Below are positions 15,466 to 40,231 of a stretch of DNA of 64,000 nt, in pieces. The stretch comes from Ophthalmolycus amberensis (taxonomy: Eukaryota > Chordata > Actinopteri > Perciformes > Zoarcidae): NCBI GenBank assembly GCA_024529925.1, contig JAFEUB010000916.1, positions 722,001-786,000 of the forward strand, given 5' to 3'. Under the pieces are notes generated by a model. That model was not told the DNA's origin and did not search any database. It saw nothing but the letters and a program-made list of their open reading frames with translations. The position numbers were made by a program, and so were the translations under genes. Numbering within the stretch: the stretch's first letter is position 1; each line of letters begins with the position of its first letter.

Positions 15466-18400
15466 ATGAATCTAGAGCTGATCGGTAATTATAATTAATT
15501 CGTCTTTGTTCTCAACAAACCTGACTTTTTCACATCGAACATGATAACATGCTAACACTGTGTACTTGTTGTGGTTAGCATTGCACGTTAGCCTAGCATG
15601 CTACCATCAACCAAAACGACGAGTCAAATAAAAATAAATAAAAATACATTTATTCGTAGATCCACACTGTTAATTTATGTTAAACGTGACATGTGTTCCT
15701 AACGTATCCGTCTGCGTGTGTATTTAACTTTTAAACTTATGTTAAAATAATAATAATAGCAGATTTAGCTCTTAGGCTAACGTTAGCTTCATAATTGTCT
15801 CTCATTGTAGCGTTATTTGAATTAAATGTTAACTCACGAGGAACTATAGACCGTTACTTTACGTTGTGTTATTTTTACCATATTTATTATTTGTTACAAC
15901 AAGGCTATGAAGCTCGTGCCGTTATTTTATGTTGATAAAATCAACACACAGCAGCTGGCTCATATGACAGCGAGTAACTGTTTATATTCAGGAACATGAT
16001 GATGGAAAGAAAGTAACAATGCAAAATGGATTAAAGAAAAACATGGAAATGGCAAGTTTCCATAAAAATAATAAAGTCTTAAATAAATCTCAAGCCTAAT
16101 AATTGTTTTTTAAACAGTCTTGTATGTTAATGTAGTCCAGGTTTGACATGTCTAAAATGTTTTTGTTTGTTTATCTACAGCTGGTTTGTTATGATCTGGA
16201 TGGAGGAAAAGCAGTGAGATCAATCAGATTTCTCAGTCAGAAATAGAGTAATATTTTTAGTTACTTAGTTACACATGTGAGGATTGATTTTATACCGTTA
16301 GTACGATGTCTATTACCGGTCTCTCATCTGTAAACATTGAAAGAAAAGGGAATCAACAGAGAAATAACATCTGTTTAATTTCTCTAAGTGTTCTCATTAA
16401 GGGCATCTTTAGACTTGTGAAAAAAACCTGAATTTATATAATTTCAGTTTGTTGGAGAAGAAATTTCGGAATATCTAAAGGACACGTTTCAAGTCATCAT
16501 GTACATTTGCTGCTTCACCCTATTTGTTGGGGAATTCTTTCATGTAAAAATAAGTAAATGTTTTTTTTCCTTGTAAATGTCCACACAGTTCTTTCTTATG
16601 AATTACTGGCTCAGACTTTGGATTAAACGTCAGGATTTCTCTCACTTTACTCATGGATAATTTCCTGCTTCTTTCTGGTGAATATTCTACTTAATTGTTT
16701 GAAGTTTATAGTTGAAGTGTTGAACGTACTCGATCTTATTTCCTGATGTGTTTTAAATGAATATTTGACTTTAATCTCAGATTAGTGAACGTTATCTCTG
16801 TAGAAATGAAAACATCTTTGACTCTACTGCTATTCCATGCACTCGGCCGCACCACACAGAATATCTGTACTATGTTGATGAGGATTGAACTAGTGGGAGG
16901 TTGTGTTTCTGAGTCGACTGGCCCTTAAGTCCATCCTGTATGAATGTTGCTTTGTCTCGTTAAATGTTTCTCATCATTGTATCTTTGATATTTCTCTCAT
17001 AGAGTCATTCGGGCAGAACTATCCAGAGGTAAGCCACCAGCTCTTCATCAAGTTATACATTCCTATGTGAAGCTCCCGGACTGATGCAAACTCTCTGGCT
17101 GTTTGTTTTTATTGTGTGTGTTTTCAGGAGGCAGATGGCACTCTGGACTGTATCAGTATGGCCCTCACCTGCACCTTCAACCGCTGGGGCACCCTGCTGG
17201 CCGTGGGCTGCAACGACGGACGCATCGTCATCTGGGACTTCCTCACGCGGGGCATCGCCAAAATCATCAGCGCACACATCCACCCGGTCTGCTCTTTATG
17301 GTGTGATACACTCAGACACATCCACCGTTCACCTGCTTCATCCTAAACTACATGCACACGTCATGTCCAATAACATTTTAATGATGAATGGTGTATTCAG
17401 ATATATTTGTGTGTGTGCGTGCAGCTGGAGTCGTGACGGTCACAAGCTGGTGAGTGCCTCCACAGACAACATTGTCTCTCAGTGGGACGTCCTGACGGGA
17501 GACTGTGACCAGAGGTTCCGCTTCCCGTCACCGATCCTGAAGCTGCAGTGCCACCCCAGAGACATGTGAGTGACCCGAGAGCGCCTGTCTGTCCGTTGTT
17601 TCATCTGATGAGTTTGACATCACAGGATTTGGACAGTTTAATTCACCTTTTTAATCAGTCGTAAGTTAAGTTAATACACTTTATTTTGTACTGACATGAA
17701 ATGATGTTTGTGATCCAGGGACAAGGTGCTGGTGTGTCCCATGAAGTCGGCCCCGGTGCTGCTCACTCTGTCAGACTCCAAACACGTCGTCCTGCCTGTT
17801 GACGACGACTCGGACCTGAATGTGGTGGCGGCCTTTGACAGGCGGGGGGAGTACATCTACACTGGCAACGCCAAAGGAAAGGTGAGACAATACTTCATTC
17901 ACAGCGCACCTTTCAGTCACGTGACTGTATTTCTACACAGGAAAGGTAAACATGAATTTTATAGAAGGGAAAAAGCCAAGCGCTTTAAGTTGTAGATCTA
18001 AAATTAGAAAATGTCCAGAGATAGAATATAAACAGACACTCGCAGATAACAGACCTCCACACAGACTGCATCTACTCTCACCTGCATTATTATCCTGTGG
18101 ATCAGATGAAATAAAGGTTAAATGAATACCAAAACATGTGTGAATATCTCTCCACTTCACTCACACATGTCTCCCTCTGTCTGTTGTTTTGCAGATTCTG
18201 GTGTTGAACACAAACACTCAGGAGCTGGTGGCTTCCTTCAGAGTGACAACTGGCACCAGCAACACCACTGCCATCAAGTCAATTGAATTTGCACGCAAGG
18301 GCAGGTGAGTGGCAACAGGAAGTCTTTCGGTATCGAGATCCTTTATGTTTGAGCATCTGGACTACACAACACATTTAACATCAGGCTGTGGTCAATATAA

Positions 18401-19672
18401 GATCTGTAATGACCTGTTCACATTAGCAATGTACCGTCTCGAAGCGGTGCAGGCGGTTTGAAGTAGTGTGCCTTGTGATCCAGCAGAGGACGCTCTGAGC
18501 ATTCACGATCAGCTTGATCAAGATAAAGCGACACCTTTAGGCTCTAGTCCACATGGAGTTCTCTTTGCTCTGTGACACAATCTAAATGATTCCATGTTGA
18601 TGGAAGCACAGATCCACATTACAGTATGTACACATGATCCACAGAAGACAGCACTTACTTTTAAAGCCCCAGCTGTGACAGCAAAGCTCTTCCTGTGCTT
18701 CCCCCCCCCCACTCTTTCTCTTGTTCACCTCTCCTCTTTTCTGTGCAGTTGCTTCCTCATAAACACAGCAGACCGGATCATCAGGGTGTACGATGGCCGG
18801 GAGATACTGACCTGTGGCCGAGACGGTGAGCCTGAGCCCATGCAGAAACTGCAGGACCTGGTAAACAGGTATGTTGACTTATGTGAGGGAACTGCAGCGG
18901 TAGAATTGCAGAGCCGTAGACTGTATGTAAGAAGAGGGCGTAGTCATCATTAGGGCTGGGCGGTATACCGGTTCAAACGGTATCCCGGTTTCAATTTCCC
19001 GTATGGTATGATATGAATTTTTCATATACCGTCATACCGGTGCACAGCCGAAACAACTTCTGTTGCTCTTCAACAGGCAGCAAAATATATTGTTCGCAGC
19101 TCGGAGTGCTACGGACGGAGCTAGTTGTCTTACCTGTGTTGAGAGGGAACCCTACTCATGGTTTACTTTATAACTTTATAACAACAATTATTATAACAAC
19201 AATTAACAACCCACAACTAATGCTCTTTAACAGGGCAAAACACCACGACACAACAGTTTGTGACAGATAAACAATTTGTAGCACTAATAATTGTACATTT
19301 TTAAAATTTCTCCACCGAACTGCATGCTGGGTAAAGCTCGCTGACAGTCTGCCAACAGCTGTGAGAGGCTCTGTCGCGGCAGTAACGTTACATTAAAGAA
19401 CAGAAAAGAGCGATGCAGGATGAACAAAGACTGAACAATAAAAGGTATTTAGGTCAGACACATATGCAACTCTGATTATCACAATATGTGTGGTATTTGT
19501 TATAAATGTACATAGACGGTGATAAGAGGCTTCTTCTTCTTCTTCTTCTTCTTTAAATTCCATTGGCGGATGGCAACCAACTTGCATAGTGCATACCGCC
19601 ACCTAATGTACCGGAGTGTGCATTTTCAGGGTTTTCTTCACTGGTCTGATAATAAAATAATAAAATAACATA

Positions 19673-19706
<34 letters not shown>

Positions 19707-22700
19707 ATAAATAACTAAAGAAATAAACCTAAACAACACCTACTAACAACTAAATCCTACGGTCTAATCCCGTTTCTTTCCATGGAGGGGCTTAGGACCC
19801 AGGGGAATGTAGATGAAGGAAACAGGAAGTGACGGAACTGAAGATACGCCACACAAACAGCTGTTCACCGCTCGCTGGCCTGCCGTTTCTTTTCGGCGTT
19901 AATTAATTAATGCTTTAACACGGAAAAAAATACCGTGATATACAGTGAAACCGCCAGTCTTACAAAATACCGTGATATGCATTTTTGGTCATATTGCCCA
20001 GCCCTAGTCATCATGACGTCATCCATTGGTTTGTGGACTGATGTTTTGAAGCCTTGAGTTCGGTGATTTCGCCGTCTTGGATTCCATGTTGTTTTTTTCG
20101 CAACTAATGAACAGAAGTGACCATATTTGGAATGCCGTATATGGCTCTGGCAGCAGCGACATGTCAATCACAGTAAGCCCCGCCCTAAAGCATAATCTGC
20201 TTTATGGTCTGTTTGACTCTAAATGGACCATAATGTACGAAATGAACATCATGCTGTATTGAAGAAGACTTGAAACTAGAGATTGAGACCATAAACTCAT
20301 GTTTACAATGTTTACTGAGGTAATAAATCAAGAGAGAAGTAGAGTCATTTTCTCATAGACTTCTATACAATCAGAGGAGTCGCCCCCTGATGGTCAGGAG
20401 AGAGAATGCACATTTTAAGAAACTTCCGCATCGGCTTCACTCTGCAGAACCGGAGGTTGCCGCCTGAGTTTGTCAGCTGTTTGCGTGAAAAATACTCAGA
20501 GAAAAAGATGTCAAGCTGTTACATTCCGAAGCGCTGTGTCCACCTTTTCCTCTGATCTCCTTTCGTTCATGTCCTGTTTCCTGTGTTTCCTGTGTTTTCT
20601 GTGTTCAGGACTCCGTGGAAGCGCTGCTGTTTCTCTGGCGACGGCGAGTACATCGTGGCCGGTTCAGCCAGGCAGCACGCCCTCTACATCTGGGAGAAGA
20701 GCATCGGCAACCTGGTGAAGATCCTCCACGGAACCAGAGGAGAGCTGCTGCTGGATGTGGCTGTAAGGATGTAACATATTTAGAATAAACTGCGTCGAGA
20801 TTGAAACAATGACGCAACACTTCACGTCTACGTATATTCAGTTATATTGAGACGCTGTGTTGTTTACAATCAAATCATTTACCCAAATCTCACCTTTGAC
20901 CTCCCTCCAGTGGCATCCTGTCCGTCCGATTATCGCCTCCATCTCCAGTGGAGTGGTGTCCATCTGGGCTCAGAACCAAGTGGTATGTAGACAATAAAGG
21001 CTGGATGTGCATGAATGAACTTTGTCACAGATGGATGATACTGTCTCTGACACTCAGAATATAAGATGTAAAAACTGTGTGATCGACGTGCGACTGGTTG
21101 GTTTTGTCTGCAGGAAAACTGGAGCGCTTTCGCTCCGGACTTCAAAGAGCTGGACGAGAACGTGGAGTACGAGGAGCGAGAGTCCGAGTTCGACATCGAG
21201 GACGCAGACAAGAGTGAACCCGAGCAGACAGGTGGAGAACACACGCAGGGTTTTATTCTGTCCCACAATGCAATGCATAGAGGACTTTGAAGAGTTACTC
21301 ACAGCGTCAAACATCAAATAAACCCGTGGATGGAGGTGAAACATCTCTGCAAAACAAATACAAATCAAATCTTTGGGAAAACATTGAGCTTGATTCGTTT
21401 CCTGTTGAATCTAAAACATCTGCATTTACCCCATGAGAATGCGACGTCCCTGGTTTCATGTCAGACGTACTGGTCTTACTGGTGTAACTGGTTCTCGTGT
21501 TGCAGGTGCCGACGCTGCAGAGGATGAGGAGGTGGACGTCACCACCGTTGACCCCATAGTTGCTTTTTGCAGCAGGTGAGAAACGATCCAGATTACTACA
21601 CCAGATCTGATCGGATCCACGTCACCCTGATCTAAACCCTGAACCATCAAAACCTTTGAGTCTCAAGTGTCGTAAGTGAAACTTGGTGCTGATTGTGTTC
21701 TTGTCTGTGTTTTGTGTCGTGCAGCGATGAGGAGCTGGAGGACTATAAGGCGCTGCTGTACCTGCCCATCGCCCCCGAGGTGGAGGATCCGGAGGAAAAC
21801 CCCTTCGGCCCCCCGCCGGACTCCACGGTCCAGACCGCTGCCCCGGAGGACGCGTTGACCGGCGGCGACAAGAAGCAGCGGCAGCATTCGTCTGAAGGAG
21901 GCCCGGCCAAGAAGAAGGCTCGCACCACCACCATCGAACTGCAGGGGGTGCCCAGTGACGGTGAGAGAGCAACGCAACAGCTAATACACACAGAAGATGC
22001 AATAAGATGCTGCAGGAGTCATGTACTTTAGTAGGCCATCTACTGAAGTTAGCATCACACTGGTTCCCTTTACAAATAGCCAATGTTTTTCTTTGGATTT
22101 TGGATTATAGCAGAAATAAGCTTCTTAAACATATTATTATTATTATTATTATTACCAGAAATATTCACCCGTAAACCTTCAGGTTTCTCTCTTTCACCAA
22201 ACTAAGGCCGGCTTCTTTGCCTTGTTAACTCTTCATGCAAACTCGACAGAAACTAAATAAAACTCAACAAAACCACCGTAGTTTCTTCTTCCACTGTTCC
22301 AACATTCACCGACTGTGGTTTGGTCAAAATAAATCCTTAATTCACAGAGTCAGATGTGACAACATTGCCGCTGAGAAGCGGCTCTCACTTAGCAATGTGT
22401 TGCCAATATAATTGCCCAACCACAGTGGAAATGTACATTATGATGAATTTACAGTGTGAGCCAATTTATCCCGAAACAAATCCTAATCAGATTGTTCGTT
22501 GCCTCCCCTCAGAGGTGCACCCTCTACTGGGAGTGAAGGGGGACGGCAAGTCCAAGAAGAAGACAGCCGGCCGGCCCAAAGGCTCCAAAGGTAAAGACAA
22601 AGACTTCGCCTTCAGGCCCAAGCCCTACAGGGGCGAACGGCCCTCCTTCCCCACGGAGGCCCTGGGCAGCTCTGGCCCAGGAGGAGGAGGAGGAGGGAGG

Positions 22701-22749
22701 AAGGGCAGGGCAGAGGGGGGCCTGGCCTCAGGTAAGAACGCCACCGGCC

Positions 22750-22789
<40 letters not shown>

Positions 22790-22817
22790 GTCTGTGAGCT
22801 CTGCTCCGTCTGACTGA
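15466..22817 (+). CDS. rbbp5: RBBP5, WD-repeat core subunit of COMPASS/MLL H3K4 methyltransferases (13 coding exons)
   Basis: Exons are 15466-15484, 17003-17028, 17128-17300, 17425-17565, 17719-17881, 18195-18304, 18749-18868, 20609-20762, 20911-20982, 21114-21231, 21506-21575, 21725-21960 and 22513-22817, all in phase, 568 residues (human 538 from memory). The N-terminus reads MNLELIESFGQNYPEEADGT. A seven-bladed propeller follows, with GRIVIWDFLTRGIAKIISAH, DNIVSQWDVLTGDCDQRF and ARQHALYIWEKSIGNLVKI. Next come the acidic hinge ENVEYEERESEFDIED (ASH2L-binding region), the WDR5-binding EEVDVTTVDP, and a basic KKKARTTTIELQGVP segment. In the nucleus RBBP5 bridges WDR5, ASH2L and the SET1/MLL catalytic subunit for H3K4 methylation. 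The C-terminus departs from the mammalian protein: it is glycine-rich with a 12-residue alanine run. A strong donor at 22731/22732 leaves open that the last exon lies elsewhere. Confidence 0.95.
18915..20465. repeat. Older dispersed repeat split by a hAT-like insertion, RBBP5 intron 7
   Basis: The flanks of the transposon at 18951-20006 form one interrupted repeat. The left arm has GTAGACTGTATGTAAGAAG; the right arm has ATTGGTTTGTGGACTGATGT, TTGAAGCCTTGAGTTCGGTG and CTGCTTTATGGTCTG. An uninterrupted relative is at about 30594-30900, with GTTGGTTTGTGGACGTCGGG, TTTGAAGCCTTGAGTTCGTC and CTGCTTTATGGTCTT. Confidence 0.7.
18951..20006. mobile_element. Complete non-autonomous hAT-like element (1,056 bp) in RBBP5 intron 7
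   Basis: The terminal inverted repeats are TAGGGCTGGGC at the left and GCCCAGCCCTA at the right. The element is flanked by the perfect 8-bp direct duplication GTCATCAT (18943-18950 and 20007-20014), the target-site length of hAT transposons. Next to the termini are GGTATACCGG and ATACCGTGATAT words on either side. No transposase frame is present, so it would need enzyme supplied elsewhere. A truncated relative lies at about 29305-29942. A (TA)n tract sits inside at about 19673-19699. Confidence 0.85.
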
Positions 22818-22836
22818 CCCCCCCCCCCCCCCCCCA
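22752..22836 (+). repeat. (GCT)12 alanine tract followed by a poly-C run
   Basis: Twelve perfect GCT codons (22752-22787) encode alanine in the last RBBP5 reading frame. A run of 17 or so cytosines begins two bases after the stop codon. Both are prone to length change. Confidence 0.9.
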
Positions 22837-24245
22837 ACCAACCACACAGCTCACTGACGCAGACCTGCATGATGTAAAGCCACAGTCTGGAGGCCAGAAC
22901 ACACAATCAGCACCGAGTATCAGACCCGTGTTTCATTAGACGGCATCTTGTCCCGTTATTAGTCCGGAGCTCATTCTTCAAAGACACAACGATGAACGTC
23001 TCTGATGTTCTGTTTCACGAGAGGAACGTTCCTGTGTTGTGTGATGAGGAAATGATGAGCGACACAATGTGGTTACAGGGATCGGTGGGATGGAGCTAAA
23101 ATGTTATATTCTCATAGTTTAGATTGTTTTTTATTGTTAAATACTGGTTTTGATTTCATCGTCATGTTAAAGGGAAAGTAATGATGAATACATTTGTTCT
23201 CTATCGTACAATCTACAAGATAAATGTTTTGTTTTCCACTATTTCGTTTTATTTCTTCTTTGTCCTGGAAGTAGACGCCCTGCAGGCGCTGAGACGTTTT
23301 GATTTATTTTGCAATACTTTGAATTCTCTCTGGAATCTACCTTGTGTGAACCCTTTAACGTGTGGGCTGTGTGTTTGTGTGCTGAAGGCTCCCGCGTGTA
23401 CTCAAACAAAGACACCAGCTCAGATACAGAGAAGCACTGCACTGCCGGAGATACATTCCATCCTTGGAAGTTACGTAATTACAGTGATAGAAACCGGGCA
23501 AACCTTCCAGCTGCAGATGATTCTTCTTGTTCCTTTGTCATGCTCAAATTATAGCTGACAGTTCAGCTTTTGGGCTCAATGCTTTTCCAAAGAGTGAGAC
23601 AAACTCTGCAGGCGGCTTTACAAATGTCTTCATCAGACATGCAGGACGTGTCTACTCGAATATCAAACAAGACAAATACAGTCAGAAATCAGAAAACTAG
23701 AATCATCATCATCGTCTTCTGACTGTGTGCTGAGGATCCTCAGACTGTGGCTTTATGACCTCAGCCTCGCTCTGACTCATTCCTCATCATCTTTAAACTT
23801 TGGTGAAGTTGGACTGTAGTTGGCAGACGGGTGCTGACGTGGCTGACGGTGCGATGGTGAAGCTTGTTTCCCACCGCGGCCTAGCTGGCTCGTCTACATC
23901 CACTTCCTGCTTGACCTTTGACCCTCCTGCTCCCACTCCCGCCCACCTCGCTCCCTGGGCTTGTCGTGTGTGTGTGTGTGTGTGAGTGTGTGAGAGAGAG
24001 AGAGAGACAGAACTCATCCTACATGCAGATGTGCAGTATATATATGTACAGCATATGTTAAGTATACAAGAGTAATAGGTTATCATGATATTAATAATAA
24101 GACTAACGCATATCAACACAACACTGGTCTGTCTATCAGATGAGACGTTTAGTTCTCTAACGTTACGTCTTTCCTAAGATTACTGCTTATTTTATCAGTG
24201 AAGCCACAAAACAAAACAAAAACATGTAATGTAAATTGTTCTTAA

Positions 24246-24927
24246 AGGAATAGTTCCACATTTTCCAAAATTATCTTGTTTGCTTTCTTTGTGAAAGTGA
24301 GACGAGAAGATCGATATGAATCTGTTACACAAAATGAAAAGTTTGTGGTTTTGTTGGAGTCGTGCTGGAGGTCTTGACTCTGCTTCTGTGCAGAGTCAAA
24401 AAAAGAAGGGATTTTTCAATTGGATTTTAGTAAAAATGTGAATGATATTTACACGTTTTGTTAATCTTCACAAATGAACACCACATTCATGTATTTTTTT
24501 AAGGGTCAATGCAATCGGCAGAAGTAAAACAATATGGTCACATGACAGGACTAGTGTTCTTCACTTGTCAGCAACCGCCTTTTTTAAGACACTTAATAAT
24601 TAAATGCTTCAGGATCCGTTAGTGGGGTATTTACTGAAGTATTTTACGTTGTAGGACAAAACAAGACGAGGGAAGTCATTTCTGGCTTTTAGGACTCATT
24701 CCTGCTGCACGTTATTGCGCAGGTTGCCAGATACAAGGCAGTCTCTGCACGGTGGTACCAAACCTGGCAACGTCACGCAGACGACAAGACTTCAGGAGGC
24801 TGTTGTTTGTCATTTATGCTAAGCTAGGCTAACTCCGTCCTGCTGTAACACACAGACGTGATTGATTTCCATCTGAACATCTCAGAAAAGAGAAGAAGTC
24901 TAGTTCCCAAAATGTTGAACTATTCCT
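24246..24927. mobile_element. TTAA-flanked non-autonomous DNA transposon
   Basis: The ends are AGGAATAGTTCCACATTTTC at the left and AAAATGTTGAACTATTCCT at the right, which are inverted repeats with few mismatches. Each end is bordered by TTAA (24242-24245 and 24928-24931). TTAA duplication is the hallmark of piggyBac-type insertion. No transposase frame is present. The core, with GAGACGAGAAGATCGATATG and GCTAAGCTAGGCTAA words, is a motif I recognise as very common in fish. Confidence 0.65.
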
Positions 24928-26195
24928 TTAATATAATCTCTTTCTCTTCTCTCAATGAAACCAACACTTCCTGCACAGATCTTTCACATTAAAAGCAGGA
25001 AGTATCGATATGAATAGCAGCTTAACAGTAGAAGTGATTAGAATGAATTAGTGAATGAAACGTTGAAAAGATAAAGTGTTTAAAGCGGAGTGGTGAGTAC
25101 GACATTCCTCTGGGTCAGACATTTGACTGACTTTATCTAGAGACAGAGGAGTACACATGATTCCACCCTTCTTCCAGTGCTTGTCACTTGGCTTTAAATA
25201 GCGACCGCTATCTGGCTGTTTATTTGAGATTTGACCATTATTCAAATTGAGGATTCACAGTTAATCTTCAGGAGAATATCGTGTAAATAGTGTCTGTGTT
25301 CCTCTGCAGGGAGTCTGGTCTCTCAGTCGTACAAACAGCATGACGTCGGGGGGATGGACTGATCGCTGCTGTTTGTGAAGCTCAAACAAAGAGACACAGA
25401 GCCTGATGTCACGAGAAATGACTGTTTCCTCAGAGCGCAGCGTCACAGGGAGACTCCTCAGCCCGGATCACTTCACTGGAGCCGACAAGAAGAGAGCGCG
25501 AGGCGTTCAAAGTCGCCCCGGTAGAAATCACAGGTCCTCTTTTTTCTGTAGGATCCATCATGTATAGAACATCCTGATAGTGTGTGTGTGTGTGTGTGTC
25601 GTCTTTCTTGTTGTTTTTCTACGTATTAAAACATTTTCATTTATAAATAACTGTGGTTTCTGAGGCGGGAAAAAGATTCACGAAGCATCAGCATGAGAGC
25701 AGTTAGAGGCGAGACCTCTAAAAATACAACGATAAGAACTTTTGGAAACATGTTTAGATGTTAAAGTTAAAACAGTCTCATGACTCAAGTCTCCACCGCT
25801 GTGACTCGAAGCGTCAAAAACAAGCTCTTGAAGTTCAACAGTTCATTAAATGTATTTAAGTAATAACCAACTGCAATTATAATATACATTATTGATTCAT
25901 TACTAGGTCAGACTGACGAGGTCTGTAGAATTACTGCGTTGGACAACTGAATAAATACAATCGCACTATTAACAGTCAGATTGTGTTTGTCGGATAAAAG
26001 CTACGTGAGAAATCACTTACTTTTTCACATAAAATCTGAGACGAATTATAAAATATATATTTGTAAATTAATCCATCACTCAGTAAAATGGAGTAAATTA
26101 AGAGTTTGCTTTCTGTTGTTTTGACTAAATCATATTTTAAGTCAAAATCTTGACGGAAGACAAACAACCATAAATCTTGAGGTACACGATTATTC

Positions 26196-26606
26196 ACTTT
26201 TATGCTACTTTATACTTCTACTCTACTACATTACAGAGTAAAACTGCACTTTTTACTGCACTTTAATAAATTTACTTTACTTTTCAAATTAAGATTTTAA
26301 GATTTAGTGTAAAATGTGGTCCATTATTACAGATTAAACAAGAAAAAGTACATGTAGTACTTACAAATAGCTCCACCTTTACCAACGACAACAGCTTACA
26401 TATTAATATTAATAATAATAATACAACTACATCGTAGTATAACAGTCACAGCTGCAGTCATTCTGCATTATGTTTGTACTTTTGCTAATACTTCTGCACT
26501 TTTACATTTTGAATGCAGGACTTTCTTTACTTGTAGTGCAGTATTTTATACAGTTGTACTGCTACTTGTACTTGAGTAAATGAATGGAGTACATCCTCCA
26601 CCACTG
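26196..26606. repeat. Dispersed teleost repeat rich in GTACTT words
   Basis: It opens with TACTTCTACTCTACTACATT and closes with TACTTGAGTAAATGAATGGA and CTCCACCACTG, a familiar fish repeat outline. A second partial relative lies at about 26880-26945. Confidence 0.5.
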
Positions 26607-27384
26607 TTTACTTTAGCAAAGCCTGTTTGTCTGCTTCCTACAAAGATGAATATCTCCAATACAGAGTCGTCTCACATCTGATATAGATATCACATGTTTT
26701 AATCCTGTTTTATATTTATTCTAACGGGAACTGGTATTTTAATATTGTTGGGAAGTTAGATCAATAACAATGATATTATATCGGCTCATCATATGTTTTA
26801 AATAGTAACCAAAGCTGTCAAACAAATGTAGTTGAGTAAAAACTACAATATTTCCCTCTGAATTAAAGAGGAATGTAAGAATAAAGTACCTACAACTTTT
26901 ACGAGTACTTGAGAACTAAATGTAGGACTACTTATTTAACCGGACTGCTGTCAGATACTTATACTATTTCCCCAAAAACTGTACTTTTCCTTTGCTGCTG
27001 AGGGATGTTCTCGTCTTTTTCTCATTTGAATGTAGGCATTAGTCATAAAGCACGTGACCTCCTGTACGTTTCCACTTCTGGATCCTAAAGTCATTCGACT
27101 CGCTGTCGAAACTAAATACATTTTTTATCCCCGATCTCCACTTGTCCAATCACAGCGGAGTAGGCGGGGCATCAGTGGATAGCAAGTTGATGGAGCGGTC
27201 CATCAACTTGTCAATCAAACGGCCAATCAAGCTGGACAGAGTTAACGAGAATACAACCGGAAACGGCTAAAAAACAAAAGCTCAACTAAAGAAATAGTCA
27301 AATGATTCAGTGGTGTCATTTCAAGATGCATGAGGTGACTGAGGTATTCTGACTCTTAACTTGGTGCTTATTTGTCTTTTAATA

Positions 27385-27930
27385 GAGAAGTAAACATAAG
27401 TCATAATATTACGTAAACGTAAAAAAATATTACAATAAAGTAGTCAATATTTTTTATCTCAATGTTAGACTTTTTCTCATAAAATATTACTTTCCCTTAC
27501 GTGATATTAGAATATATATCCTCGTAGTATAATTTTTTTCTCATAATATCACAATATCTCAAATATGAGTTTTACTGTAAGATTACAACTTCATTATTGT
27601 AATATAACTTTTTCTTATGACTTCTTCTCACAAAATTACAACTTTGTGCTTGTTATCTGACTTTTGCCTCATAAGTCTTGACTTTCTCATTAAACTATGA
27701 CTTAGTGTCATAATATTGTGACTTTGTGCTGGTAAAACTTTGAGTTTATTTCCATATGTACTTTTTCTAACTTTACATTTATAAACTTTAATTATATAAT
27801 CTTGTAAAATTACTTAAAATGAATACTGTTTTTGTTATACGACTTTTTTCTCATAAAGTTACGATTTTCTTAAAAAGAAAAATGATTTTTTTAGCTGTTA
27901 AATTAAGACTTTAAACTCATAACATCACGA
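27385..27930. repeat. Degenerate tandem array of CATAATATTAC-type units
   Basis: Roughly 22-bp units built from GACTTTTTTCTCATAATATTAC-like words recur in strongly diverged form up to about 200 bp before the IPPK start. Units are too degraded to count reliably. Confidence 0.6.
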
Positions 27931-28176
27931 TCTGTTCGTCCAACCTTTTTACTATTATTTTGAAGGCCTAATCGGAAGTAGTATGTTTGTCTGTAAGTCA
28001 TCCTGGGCCAGGCAGCAGCAGCAGCACCAGCAGAAGAAGTCAGTTGGTACTGAAGTACTTCTGAATTATTGCTCGCAGCCAGTAGCACCAGTCACCGTAC
28101 TTGTATGTTTCTGTGACGTCTCGTGTTACTTTTTCTGGCCGTTAACGGGAACTCAGTCTTTGTCGTCGTTGGTGTG

Positions 28177-40231
<12,055 letters not shown>

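Larger units (their letters stand above)
22818..28176. other. RBBP5 3' UTR and spacer to IPPK
   Basis: RBBP5 3' UTR must occupy the left part; AATAAA occurs at 25950-25955 but the true end is not clear. The rest holds a CA-type tract near 23966-23985, a TTAA-flanked repeat (24242-24931), a GTACTT-rich dispersed repeat (26196-26606) and a degenerate ~22-bp tandem array (27385-27930). I saw no exon resembling the mammalian RBBP5 C-terminus and no other gene. Confidence 0.5.

Noticed and set aside
21622..22083. Minus-strand frame of 153 residues
   Set aside because: Antisense to RBBP5 exon 12, which is conserved in the plus frame.
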